From Maea johnstoni (lineage: Eukaryota > Annelida > Polychaeta > Spionida > Magelonidae): 64,000 bases of DNA. The notes beneath the pieces were generated by a model. That model saw only the letters and a program-made list of their open reading frames with translations, had not been told where the DNA came from and ran no database searches. The stretch is taken from NCBI GenBank assembly GCA_963942565.1, contig OZ012689.1:21628360-21692359 (forward strand), in the 5' to 3' direction. Below, piece by piece: positions 23,601 to 35,300 of this stretch. Each line of letters opens with the position of its first letter. Positions within the stretch are counted from its first letter, which is position 1. A program made the translations under genes and the position numbers.

Positions 23601-26266
23601 ATCTGACCATGGAGAGCACAGCAGCGGAATACGGCGTTCTCATCGAGACGATGTGTAACTGGGGCCGCGTGCGGGACATCCTTGATCTCGCATCTGATTG
23701 GTTGAATAGTGGACTGACTCCCGCTGAGCAGCCAGAGGGCAAATCAAAAGTAAGCAAATCCATCTAGGGTCCATGGTTAACCCTTTCATGCCTGGAGCTC
23801 TTCTTGACAAGTGTTGGTGGAACATTTGAAAATGAATTTGGAATTAATTTCAAATTCATAAAATATTTGAAGGAGTGTTGTGTGTTTGATTTTGATTATT
23901 GCTCCTTCAGATATTCCTTGTCCCATTTGTATGTTTTATATTATGAAAAGACCTCTGAGGATAAAATTGATATTATCCTATATTTCCCTAAGCCTTCTGT
24001 TCTGATTAAAATGCTAAGAAAAGATATGGCTGCAAAGTTTGCCATACCTTTTTTCCACAAAAGCTGCTCACATTTGTTGCTTTTGCTTCACTGAGTTTCC
24101 GCGAATTGAAGTTTATGTTGTACCCAGTGAAACCTCTCATTGTAAACAACCCGGAAATGTGAACACAATTTCCTGGTCCCATTTGAATCCTTTATATTAT
24201 AAATAGACCTCTAAGATGTGAACAACCCCTACATGAATGCTTTTGCCCTGGTCCCAAGGTGTTTGCATCTCCAAGGAGAAATGCGGTACTAAATTTCCTG
24301 TACAATTCACTGTACTTTCCTGTACATTTCAATGTACTAAATTTCCTGTACATTTCAATGTACTAAATTTCCTGTACATTTCAATGTACTAAATTTCCTG
24401 TACATTTAAATGTACTAAATTTCCTCTACATTTCAATGTACTAAATTTCCTCTACATTTCAATGTACTTAATTTCCTGTAATTTCACTGTACTAGATTTC
24501 CTTTATGTTTCTATTCGCTTGCAGAATGCGAAGAAAGGGAAGTCGGTGAAGTTTACAGAGCCCGCCCATCCACAGCCCCACCTGGCACTGGAGTTCCTCT
24601 CCTACCTGCTCCGGCAGCCCGTGTGCCGAGAGATGGTTCTACAGGACCATAAACCACAGCTGAGACAGATCACCAACCAGCTCAAGGGAGTACAGGTACG
24701 TACTACAGGCAACTCCAGTATTTTTGTCCGTTTTGGGCGGAGTCCAGTTAAGAAATTCTGACTTTTATCTTTGATGACTACTCCCAAACCTTAAATGGTA
24801 TACTGTGTACCAGGGGCCTGAGGAGCCGCACGGCTTGGATGGTAATCTGGCTAAGCCACAGTTGCCTGTACCAGAAATGATGTAAATTTTCTTCTTTTTT
24901 TTAATGCGAATTTTGCCATGCTAATGGACTATCATGAGTCACAAAATTGGCAATTGTAAAATTTTGTGGCGTCCTATATTTCAAGGGAGGCCCCAATATT
25001 CTCAGATTAGAACCTTAAGTATGTATTTACTTATTGGAATAAGGCAAAATATCCTCGTACACTATCATAGGAATTATTTAGAGGAGGAAAAAATTAGAGC
25101 TAGTACGATCAATCGGCGGCTCGAGCTATTGCTCGTATCGCAGCCGGCGCCGAGCACTCGAGCCGCCATTACAGCTCGCCGAGTTCAGCGAAAATGTAAA
25201 TAAAGCCACATCGTCAATCATCCGCCATGTTTTTTGTCTTGCTTACGTCTTTCCCACGTGGGATCCCATCGAGATCGCACGATAGCAGGACGTGATTGGC
25301 TTAGGCAGGCATGGGCCTGTTCTAATTAGCGTGATTGACAGCAATTTACGTTGCTCATTGGCTTAGGCAGGCATGGGGCGGTTCTAAATTAGCGTGATTG
25401 ACAGCAATTAATTTTGCTCAGCTGTTGATTTCACTGCATGTGCAATGAGTAGTTAGGGCTCATAATATGTCGATTAATCGCTCGGCAGTTTCAGCGATTG
25501 CTCGAGCCGTTTTTTAGCGGCGAATCCGAGCACTAGAAAAAATTATATTATATGCTTGGCATTGAAATTTTTAAGAAATTAATCACAGAAAATTTTGAGG
25601 GGTCGTTTGTGAGAGTTTGGGTGTCTTAATGATGCCCAGACGCCCTGCTGGTTAAGACTATGCTACCAGGAATGATATAGATTTTTTTGTAAATTCAATT
25701 AAATCTGAGTGTAAATTTGATGTAAATGTTTGCAATGATAATGCACTATTTAGAGTCACATATGCATTATCCTGTTTAACCTGTACAGTATTTCATATAT
25801 ACCAAAGTACAATTATTGTCCTTATCTGCACATATATACTACTCTTTCATTCATTTTATTTCTGAAAAATGAGACGATATACTATTTTGTTTGTTTTGAG
25901 ATATGCAATAAACAAAAAGCTTTCTGAATTTAGAAAAAATGCAATTATGAATAGGAAACTTTGAGCAAACTTGAACAATGAAAGATATTGTATGGAAGAG
26001 AGAGCTAGAAAGAAGAATATAAGTTTAGTTGTATTATTTTGGGTATTCTAAAGCTATGTATAAGCAATTATTGAAATCAGTTCATTTTTGATTATGAGGA
26101 AGATTTTTATCTATTTATTTTTTCAGAAGTGTATTGAGGAGCGTTTCACCTCAGCAGGCCCCATCAGTGCTTTGTGTACGGATGAGTTCTTGGTGGAATC
26201 CTGTTCTTTGTACTGTAGACTTGAGATTCTTCTACATGAACCGGTAAGTATTGTACTTCATTTGAG

Positions 26267-26330
<64 letters not shown>

Positions 26331-29300
26331 CTCATCTCAAACCAGTCTTGTATGCAGTGTTCATTCTGCTTCTTAGTTCTTTGCCAAGCATAAAATTAGG
26401 TGCAGAATTGATTAAACTTTTATGAAGAAGATACAGCTTTGAAATGCTGTTAAATCTTCCAAATAATGGCCAATCATGGCTAGGTAAAACTGTGTAGTAA
26501 AGCATTCTGTAAGTAAGTGAAAAGAAAGTAATACCTTTTCACCCAGGAAATACAAAATCAGTTTTTAGGAAAGCATGTTCAGAGGCAGGTAGTCATACCA
26601 GGTCTCATCACAGATCTTAGTTGTTAACCCTTATGCTGTTGGTGGCTAATTTAGCCGATACAAAATGATGCAAAAAAACTGAAAATGTCTGAAACCCTGG
26701 CACACAGGTACTCACCTGAGAGAACTCCACAAGAGCTATCCAATGAATACCAACATGATAGGGTTTAGATGGTTTCCAAAAATATATCTGTGTGCCCATC
26801 ATTGGAAGGGTTAAGATTTTCACCTGCTTTGATAATTGCCTTTGAACATAACCTGACCTGGGCTGATCAGTTTGAGCACAGGTTTTAGTTTTGAAGTTGG
26901 TTTTATATATGTCTATAATATCTGTTTTTCAGGAGAGTAAGGAGCTGGGTGCAGTAGCAGCCTTTGAACAGCTTTTAACCTGGGCGGATAAGGAGCTGTT
27001 ATCAGCCATGGTTAAGAGAGAGACCCCCAGCGGAGGAAAGAGATCAGCCGACGACGTCCAGGCCAACGTCATCACAGACCTCGCTCATCAACTGGTCGAG
27101 GTAAATGTTATACTGTAGAACAGGTAAAGTTCGCGTGTGCGATTATTTCGCGAATACCCGAACTAGTATCGCACTCGCGAACTTAGCGCACGCGATCAAT
27201 TATATACATGGTAACGCTACCCACCACTGGAGGGTGAATTCCACTCCTAGACGATGGAGGTTTAAACGAAGAAAAATACGTCCAATAACTTCCCAAAGCT
27301 ATCATAATATGATACATTGGTAACTTGTGAATAAGTTACCAATGTTTCATAACATAATTCGCATTCTTACATCTCAAATTTCTAGGATACCTGGGCTAAT
27401 CTATGGATCTCTTACGAGAAAAAAGATGGCTGCCACCATTGTTCGATAGACTCGGACAGGTGCTGCGATGGGAACATTTGATAATTATTAACATACATAC
27501 ATGTGTATGTTGATAATTATCAGAATGATGGATATCTTAAAGAAATAATTATCTTGTTCCTACTCGAATTGAATTGTTGCCAATTTACTGTTTACGGCAA
27601 TACGTGTATTTGCAGTTGATGAGTATATACCAGCATAGCGTGATTCTCACTCGTAGCCGGTCCGAGGCTGAAACGAAACAAAATATGTCCAATAACTTCC
27701 CAAAGCTATCATAATATGATACATTGGTAACTTATGAATAAGTTACCAATGTATCATAACATAATTCGCATTCTTACATCTCAAATTTCTAGGATACCTG
27801 GGCCAATCTATGGATCTCTTACGAGAAACAAGATGGCTGCCACCATTGTTCGATAGACTCGGACAGGTGATGCGATGGAAACATTTGATAATTATCAACA
27901 TACATACATGTGTATGTTGATAATTATCAGAATAATGGATATTATAAAGAAATAATGATATTGTTCCTGACTTGAATTGAATCGTTGCCAATTTACTGTT
28001 TACAGCAATACGTGTATTTGCAGTTGACGAACATATACCAGCATAGCGTGATTCTCACTCGTAGCCGGTCCTAGGCTGAAACGAAGGGTAATACATGCAA
28101 CAACTTCACAAACTCATTATAATATGACACATTGGTAACTTATGAAAAAGTTACCAAGGTATCATATAATAAATGGCATGTTAACCAGTCCAATTTTGTT
28201 GAAACTTCTGCCAGATTATAGCCGCAAGATGGCCGCCGAATGTTTGCATTTTTTAGATTACTGTTTGGTTCAATAGATGGCACTGAAGAACATGCTCACA
28301 CGCGAAATAAAGTACACGCGAAAAACTGAAAAATCGGCTTTTCGAGAAATTTTTGTAGCGCGATATATACCTATTCTACAGTATCATAATAATGCTATCC
28401 AGGGTCTTAGTCAGGAGGTAGTCTGAAGACCATTTTGATACACTTACTCTTTAAAATCAAAAATATGGGCACTTGAAAGTTTTGACCTTTTTTATTTTTA
28501 TTTATTTATTTTTTTCATTATTAAATTATTTATTTTAATATTATTTTCTTTTTCATTTTTTATTTTTTTTTTGGAAAAATCATTTTTCTAGCATACAATT
28601 GTATTTTTTAAATTTCTATTTTAATGTTAGAATGTTACTTTACTTTCTTTTTAGCATTAGGCAGTTAAAGACTTGTCATTGTAGACAGGTGGTCTTTCTT
28701 TACAGGTGGTTTCCAGCTCTGATTGCTATTTGTGCTCCTTTTAATCATTTTGTCTATGTCTCATGTTGTATTTCAGATAATGATGAAAGTATTTTGTGAC
28801 CTCCTGCTGGTTGGTATTGGCGATAAGGAGCTCGCTTCCCACCTGGCGGATTTCACAGCTTCATTACTAGAAATGGGTAAGAGTACTCTTTGGCTTATAC
28901 CTCATACCATAGTCTTAGCCAGCAGGGTGTCTGGGCTTCTTTTGGACACCCAAAGCCTCAAAAATCACCCCGCAGGACATTTTGGGAGTAATTTCTCTAA
29001 ATGTCAATTTCAAGCATAAAATTGAAGTTTTTCTACCTTAATATAAGTCCCAAGACATTGCGTACGGACTCAATTCCTAATTTCAATGAGTAAATACATG
29101 TTCATGGTTGTAATCTCAACATATTGTGTTTTCCATTGAAAAATAGGATGCCCAAATATTTCACAATTGCCAATTTTGTACAGCAAGTTTCTAAATCTTT
29201 TGCCAAGCCCCTTGCTCATGCCATAATTATATGATACAATTCAGAGAAATCCAATTTTTTTCAACCTACTACCTGAAGAATTTTCTACATTTTCAATATT

Positions 29301-32300
29301 TTTCTGAAATGTTCAGGAATGATCTTCTCCTGAAAATCTAACCCTCCAAATGCTGAGGTTACTTTTATTCGAAGCACAAGGATGCAAAGATTTTTGAAAA
29401 ATGTCTGAACCCTGTCATGTTGGTATTCATTGGATAGCTCTTGCTGAGTACTCTCAGATCAGTACCCCTTTGCCAGGATTTCAGTCATTGTTTTGGCTTT
29501 TTGCAACATTTAGAAGTGGCCAAGTTGAAAAGTTCATATTGGACCAATATCAACTGTAGTGATCATCTTCGTTTCTTTATGATTATAGAAGGTTGTGTGA
29601 AGTACCTGCCACTGATCATGCATTTCTTTATGATTGTAGAAGGTTGTGTGAAGTACCTGCCACTGATCATGCATTTCTTTATGATTGTAGAAGGTTGTGT
29701 GAAGTACCTGCCACTGATCATAGTTTCTTTATGATTGTAGAAGGTTGTGTGAAGTACCTGCCACAGATGATGCATTTCTTTATGATTGTAGAAGGTTGTG
29801 TGAAGTACCTGCCACTGATCATACGTTTCTTTATGATTGTAGAAGGTTGTGTGAAGTACCTGCCACTGATCATACGTTTCTTTATGATTGTAGAAGATTG
29901 TGTGAAGTAACTGCCACTGATCATACGTTTCTTTATGATTGTAGAAGGTTGTGTGAAGTACCTGCCACTGATCATACGTTTCTTTATGATTGTAGAAGGT
30001 TGTGTGAAGTACCTGCCACTGATCATGCGTTTCTTTATGATTGTAGAAGGTTGTGTGAAGTACCTGCCACTGATCATACGTTTCTTTATGATTATAGAAG
30101 GTTGTGTGAAGTAACTGCCACTGATCATGCGTTTCTTTGTGATTGTAGAAGGTTGTGTGAAGTACCTGCCACTGATCATGCGTTTCTTTGTGATTGTAGA
30201 AGGTTGTGTGAAGTAACTGCCACTGATCATGCGTTTCTTTGTGATTGTAGAAGGTTGTGTGAAGTACCTGCCACTGATCATAGTTTCTTTATGATTGTAG
30301 AAGGTTGTGTGAAGTACCTGCCACTGATCATGCGTTTCTTTGTGATTGTAGAAGGTTGTGTGAAGTACCTGCCACTGATCATGTGTTTCTTTATGATTGT
30401 AGAAGGTTGTGTGAAGTACCTGCCACTGATCATGTGTTTCTTTATGATTGTAGAAGGTTGTGTGAAGTACCTGCCACTGATCATGCGTTTCTTTATGATT
30501 ATAGAAGGTTGTGTGAAGTACCTGCCACTGATCATACGTTTCTTTATGATTGTAGAAGGTTGTGTGAAGTACCTGCCACTGATCATACGTTTCTTTATGA
30601 TTGTAGAAGGTTGTGTGAAGTACCTGCCACTGATCATGCGTTTCTTTATGATTGTAGAAGGTTGTGTGAAGTACCTGCCACTGATCGTGCGTTTCTTGAT
30701 GATTGTAGAAGGTTGTGTGAAGTACCTGCCACTGATCGTGCGTTTCTTTGTGATTGTAGAAGGTTGTGTGAAGTACCTGCCACTGATCATGCGTTTCTTT
30801 GTGATTGTAGAAGGTTGTGTGAAGTACCTGCCACTGATCGTGCGTTTCTTTGTGATTGTAGAAGGTTGTGTGAAGTACCTGCCACTGATCATGCGTTTCT
30901 TTATGATTGTAGAAGGTTGTGTGAAGTACCTGCCACTGATCATGTGTTTCTTTATGATTGTAGAAGGTTGTGTGAAGTACCTGCCACTGATCATGCGTTT
31001 CTTTGTGATTGTAGAAGGTTGTGTGAAGTACCTGCCACTGATCGTGCGTTTCTTTATGATTGTAGAAGGTTGTGTGAAGTACCTGCCACTGATCATGTGT
31101 TTCTTTGTGATTGTAGAAGGTTGTGTGAAGTACCTGCCACTGATCATACGTTTCTTTATGATTGTAGAAGGTTGTGTGAAGTACCTGCCACTGATCATAC
31201 GTTTCTTTATGATTGTAGAAGGTTGTGTGAAGTACCTGCCACTGATCATAGTTTCTTTATGATTGTAGAAGGTTGTGTGAAGTACCTGCCACTGATCATG
31301 CGTTTCTTTGTGATTGTAGAAGGTTGTGTGAAGTACCTGCCACTGATCATGTGTTTCTTTATGATTGTAGAAGGTTGTGTGAAGTACCTGCCACTGATCA
31401 TGCGTTTCTTTGTGATTGTAGAAGGTTGTGTGAAGTACCTGCCACTGATCGTGCGTTTCTTTATGATTGTAGAAGGTTGTGTGAAGTACCTGCCACTGAT
31501 CATGTGTTTCTTTGTGATTGTAGAAGGTTGTGTGAAGTACCTGCCACTGATCATACGTTTCTTTATGATTGTAGAAGGTTGTGTGAAGTACCTGCCACTG
31601 ATCATACGTTTCTTTATGATTGTAGAAGGTTGTGTGAAGTACCTGCCACTGATCATGCATTTCTTTATCATTGTAGAAGGTTGTGTGAAGTACCTGCCAC
31701 AGACGATGCATTTCTTTATGATTGTAGAAGGTTGTGTGAAGTACCTGCCACTGATCATACGTTTCTTTATGATTGTAGAAGGTTGTGTGAAGTACCTGCC
31801 ACTGATCATACGTTTCTTTATGATTGTAGAAGGTTGTGTGAAGTACCTGCCACTGATCATGCGTTTCTTTTTGATTATAGAAGGTTGTGTGAAGTACCTG
31901 CCACTGATCATACATTTCTTTATGATTGTAGAAGGTTGTGTGAAGTACCTGCCACTGATCATGCGTTTCTTTATGATTGTAGAAGGTTGTGTGAAGTACC
32001 TGCCACTGATCGTGCGTTTCTTTATGATTGTAGAAGGTTGTGTGAAGTACCTGCCACTGATCGTGCGTTTCTTTATGATTGTAGAAGGTTGTGTGAAGTA
32101 CCTGCCACTGATCATACGTTTCTTTATGATTGTAGAAGGTTGTGTGAAGTACCTGCCACTGATCGTGCGTTTCTTTATGATTGTAGAAGGTTGTGTGAAG
32201 TACCTGCCACTGATCATGCGTTTCTTTATGATTATAGAAGGTTGTGTGAAGTACCTGCCACTGATCATACGTTTCTTTATGATTGTAGAAGGTTGTGTGA

Positions 32301-35300
32301 AGTACCTGCCACAGATGATGCATTTCTTTATGATTGTAGAAGGTTGTGTGAAGTACCTGCCACTGATCATACGTTTCTTTATGATTGTAGAAGGTTGTGT
32401 GAAGTACCTGCCACTGATCGTGCGTTTCTTTATGATTGTAGAAGGTTGTGTGAAGTACCTGCCACTGATCATACGTTTCTTTATGATTATAGAAGGTTGT
32501 GTGAAGTACCTGCCACTGATCATGCGTTTCTTTATGATTATAGAAGGTTGTGTGAAGTACCTGCCACTGATCATACGTTTCTTTATGATTGTAGAAGGTT
32601 GTGTGAAGTACCTGCCACTGATCATACGTTTCTTTATGATTATAGAAGGTTGTGTGAAGTACCTGCCACTGATCATACGTTTCTTTATGATTGTAGAAGG
32701 TTGTGTGAAGTACCTGCCACTGATCATACGTTTCTTTATGATTATAGAAGGTTGTGTGAAGTACCTGCCACTGATCATACGTTTCTTTATGATTGTAGAA
32801 GGTTGTGTGAAGTACCTGCCACTGATCATACGTTTCTTTATGATTGTAGAAGGTTGTGTGAAGTACCTGCCACTGATCGTGCGTTTCTTTATGATTGTAG
32901 AAGGTTGTGTGAAGTACCTGCCACTGATCATAGTTTCTTTATGATTGTAGAAGGTTGTGTGAAGTACCTGCCACAGATGATGCATTTCTTTATGATTGTA
33001 GAAGGTTGTGTGAAGTACCTGCCACTGATCATACGTTTCTTTATGATTGTAGAAGGTTGTGTGAAGTACCTGCCACTGATCATGCGTTTCTTTATGATTG
33101 TAGAAGGTTGTGTGAAGTACCTGCCACTGATCATACGTTTCTTTATGATTGTAGAAGGTTGTGTGAAGTACCTGCCACTGATCATACGTTTCTTTATGAT
33201 TGTAGAAGGTTGTGTGAAGTACCTGCCACTGATCGTGCGTTTCTTTATGATTGTAGAAGGTTGTGTGAAGTACCTGCCACTGATCATGCATTTCTTTATG
33301 ATTGTAGAAGGTTGTGTGAAGTACCTGCCACTGATCATGTGTTTCTTTGTGATTGTAGAAGGTTGTGTGAAGTAACTGCCACTGATCATACGTTTCTTTA
33401 TGATTATAGAAGGTTGTGTGAAGTACCTGCCACTGATCATACGTTTCTTTATGATTGTAGAAGGTTGTGTGAAGTACCTGCCACTGATCATACGTTTCTT
33501 TATGATTGTAGAAGGTTGTGTGAAGTACCTGCCACTGATCATGCGTTTCTTTATGATTGTAGAAGGTTGTGTGAAGTACCTGCCACTGATCATACGTTTC
33601 TTTATGATTATAGAAGGTTGTGTGAAGTAACTGCCACTGATCATGCGTTTCTTTATGATTGTAGAAGGTTGTGTGAAGTACCTGCCACTGATCATGCGTT
33701 TCTTTATGATTGTAGAAGGTTGTGTGAAGTACCTGCCACTGATCATACGTTTCTTTATGATTGTAGAAGGTTGTGTGAAGTACCTGCCACTGATCATGCG
33801 TTTCTTTATGATTGTAGAAGGTTGTGTGAAGTACCTGCCACTGATCGTGCGTTTCTTTATGATTGTAGAAGGTTGTGTGAAGTACCTGCCACTGATCATA
33901 CGTTTCTTTATGATTGTAGAAGATTGTGTGAAGTAACTGCCACTGATCATACGTTTCTTTATGATTGTAGAAGGTTGTGTGAAGTACCTGCCACTGATCA
34001 TGCGTTTCTTTATGATTGTAGAAGGTTGTGTGAAGTACCTGCCACTGATCATGCGTTTCTTTATGATTGTAGAAGGTTGTGTGAAGTACCTGCCACTGAT
34101 CGTGCGTTTCTTTATGATTGTAGAAGGTTGTGTGAAGTACCTGCCACTGATCATGCATTTCTTTATGATTGTAGAAGGTTGTGTGAAGTACCTGCCACTG
34201 ATCATGCGTTTCTTTATGATTGTAGAAGGTTGTGTGAAGTACCTGCCACTGATCATACGTTTCTTTATGATTATAGAAGGTTGTGTGAAGTACCTGCCAC
34301 TGATCATACGTTTCTTTATGATTGTAGAAGGTTGTGTGAAGTACCTGCCACTGATCATGCGTTTCTTTATGATTGTAGAAGGTTGTGTGAAGTACCTGCC
34401 ACTGATCGTGCGTTTCTTTATGATTGTAGAAGGTTGTGTGAAGTACCTGCCACTGATCATACGTTTCTTTATGATTGTAGAAGGTTGTGTGAAGTACCTG
34501 CCACTGATCGTGCGTTTCTTTATGATTGTAGAAGGTTGTGTGAAGTACCTGCCACTGATCATACGTTTCTTTATGATTGTAGAAGGTTGTGTGAAGTACC
34601 TGCCACTGATCATACGTTTCTTTATGATTGTAGAAGGTTGTGTGAAGTACCTGCCACTGATCATGCGACTCATCTACCACATTGTGGAGCAGACCTCCAG
34701 CGTAGAGAACGATGAGGGAGTGGGCTCTCACATGGATATCATTCCCGGCCTCATCAGCAAGGTCCTCCAAATACTGGCAAAGAGCGTCAAGAACAGTGAA
34801 GAGCAGGGAACCAAGGTATGTCATGTCAAAACGCACGCATAAAAATAGAATATAGAGATAGAAAATAATGTAGACACTTTTATGCAAATATGGGTATATG
34901 CGTATGAGGAGCTCAGACTCCTACAACATAAATATTTTTTGTGATGTCTTGTATTTGTTCCATGTTCAATAATAAAAAAGCAAATAAAAAAAAAGATTTT
35001 TAAAAAATGTCAAAGCACACATATGATTGGCCAGTTATGTGTTCATTACACTGAAAATTGACTTTAATCAAATCGGTCGTACAGACCCTTATTTAGTATT
35101 TTTAGCTGGATGTTTAAATGAGCAATCAAGATTAATTTCAATGTCATATTTGTTGAGAGTGTGTGCAAAAGAGAGATTATTTGGGGTAATAATTATGAAT
35201 ATGTAATCATATACTGTATACCATGTTAATATTGCGCATATAAAATAATGCGCTCAGCAGATAACTGCCTTTGATGCGCAGTTTAATTATTGCGCATTGA

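Noticed and set aside
25126-25203. Possible coding segment in the GC-rich patch
   Set aside because: It lies within the 440-bp nested transposable element and has no protein similarity I recognise.
29560-34664. CRISPR-like array
   Set aside because: Units are contiguous with no unique spacers, and the locus is an animal intron.
29745-34887. Very long open frames (500-1213 codons) on both strands
   Set aside because: They result from a 51-bp (17-codon) repeat lacking stops in several frames. They have no start context, frame changes occur at 50-bp units, and the true gene uses only the last unit.
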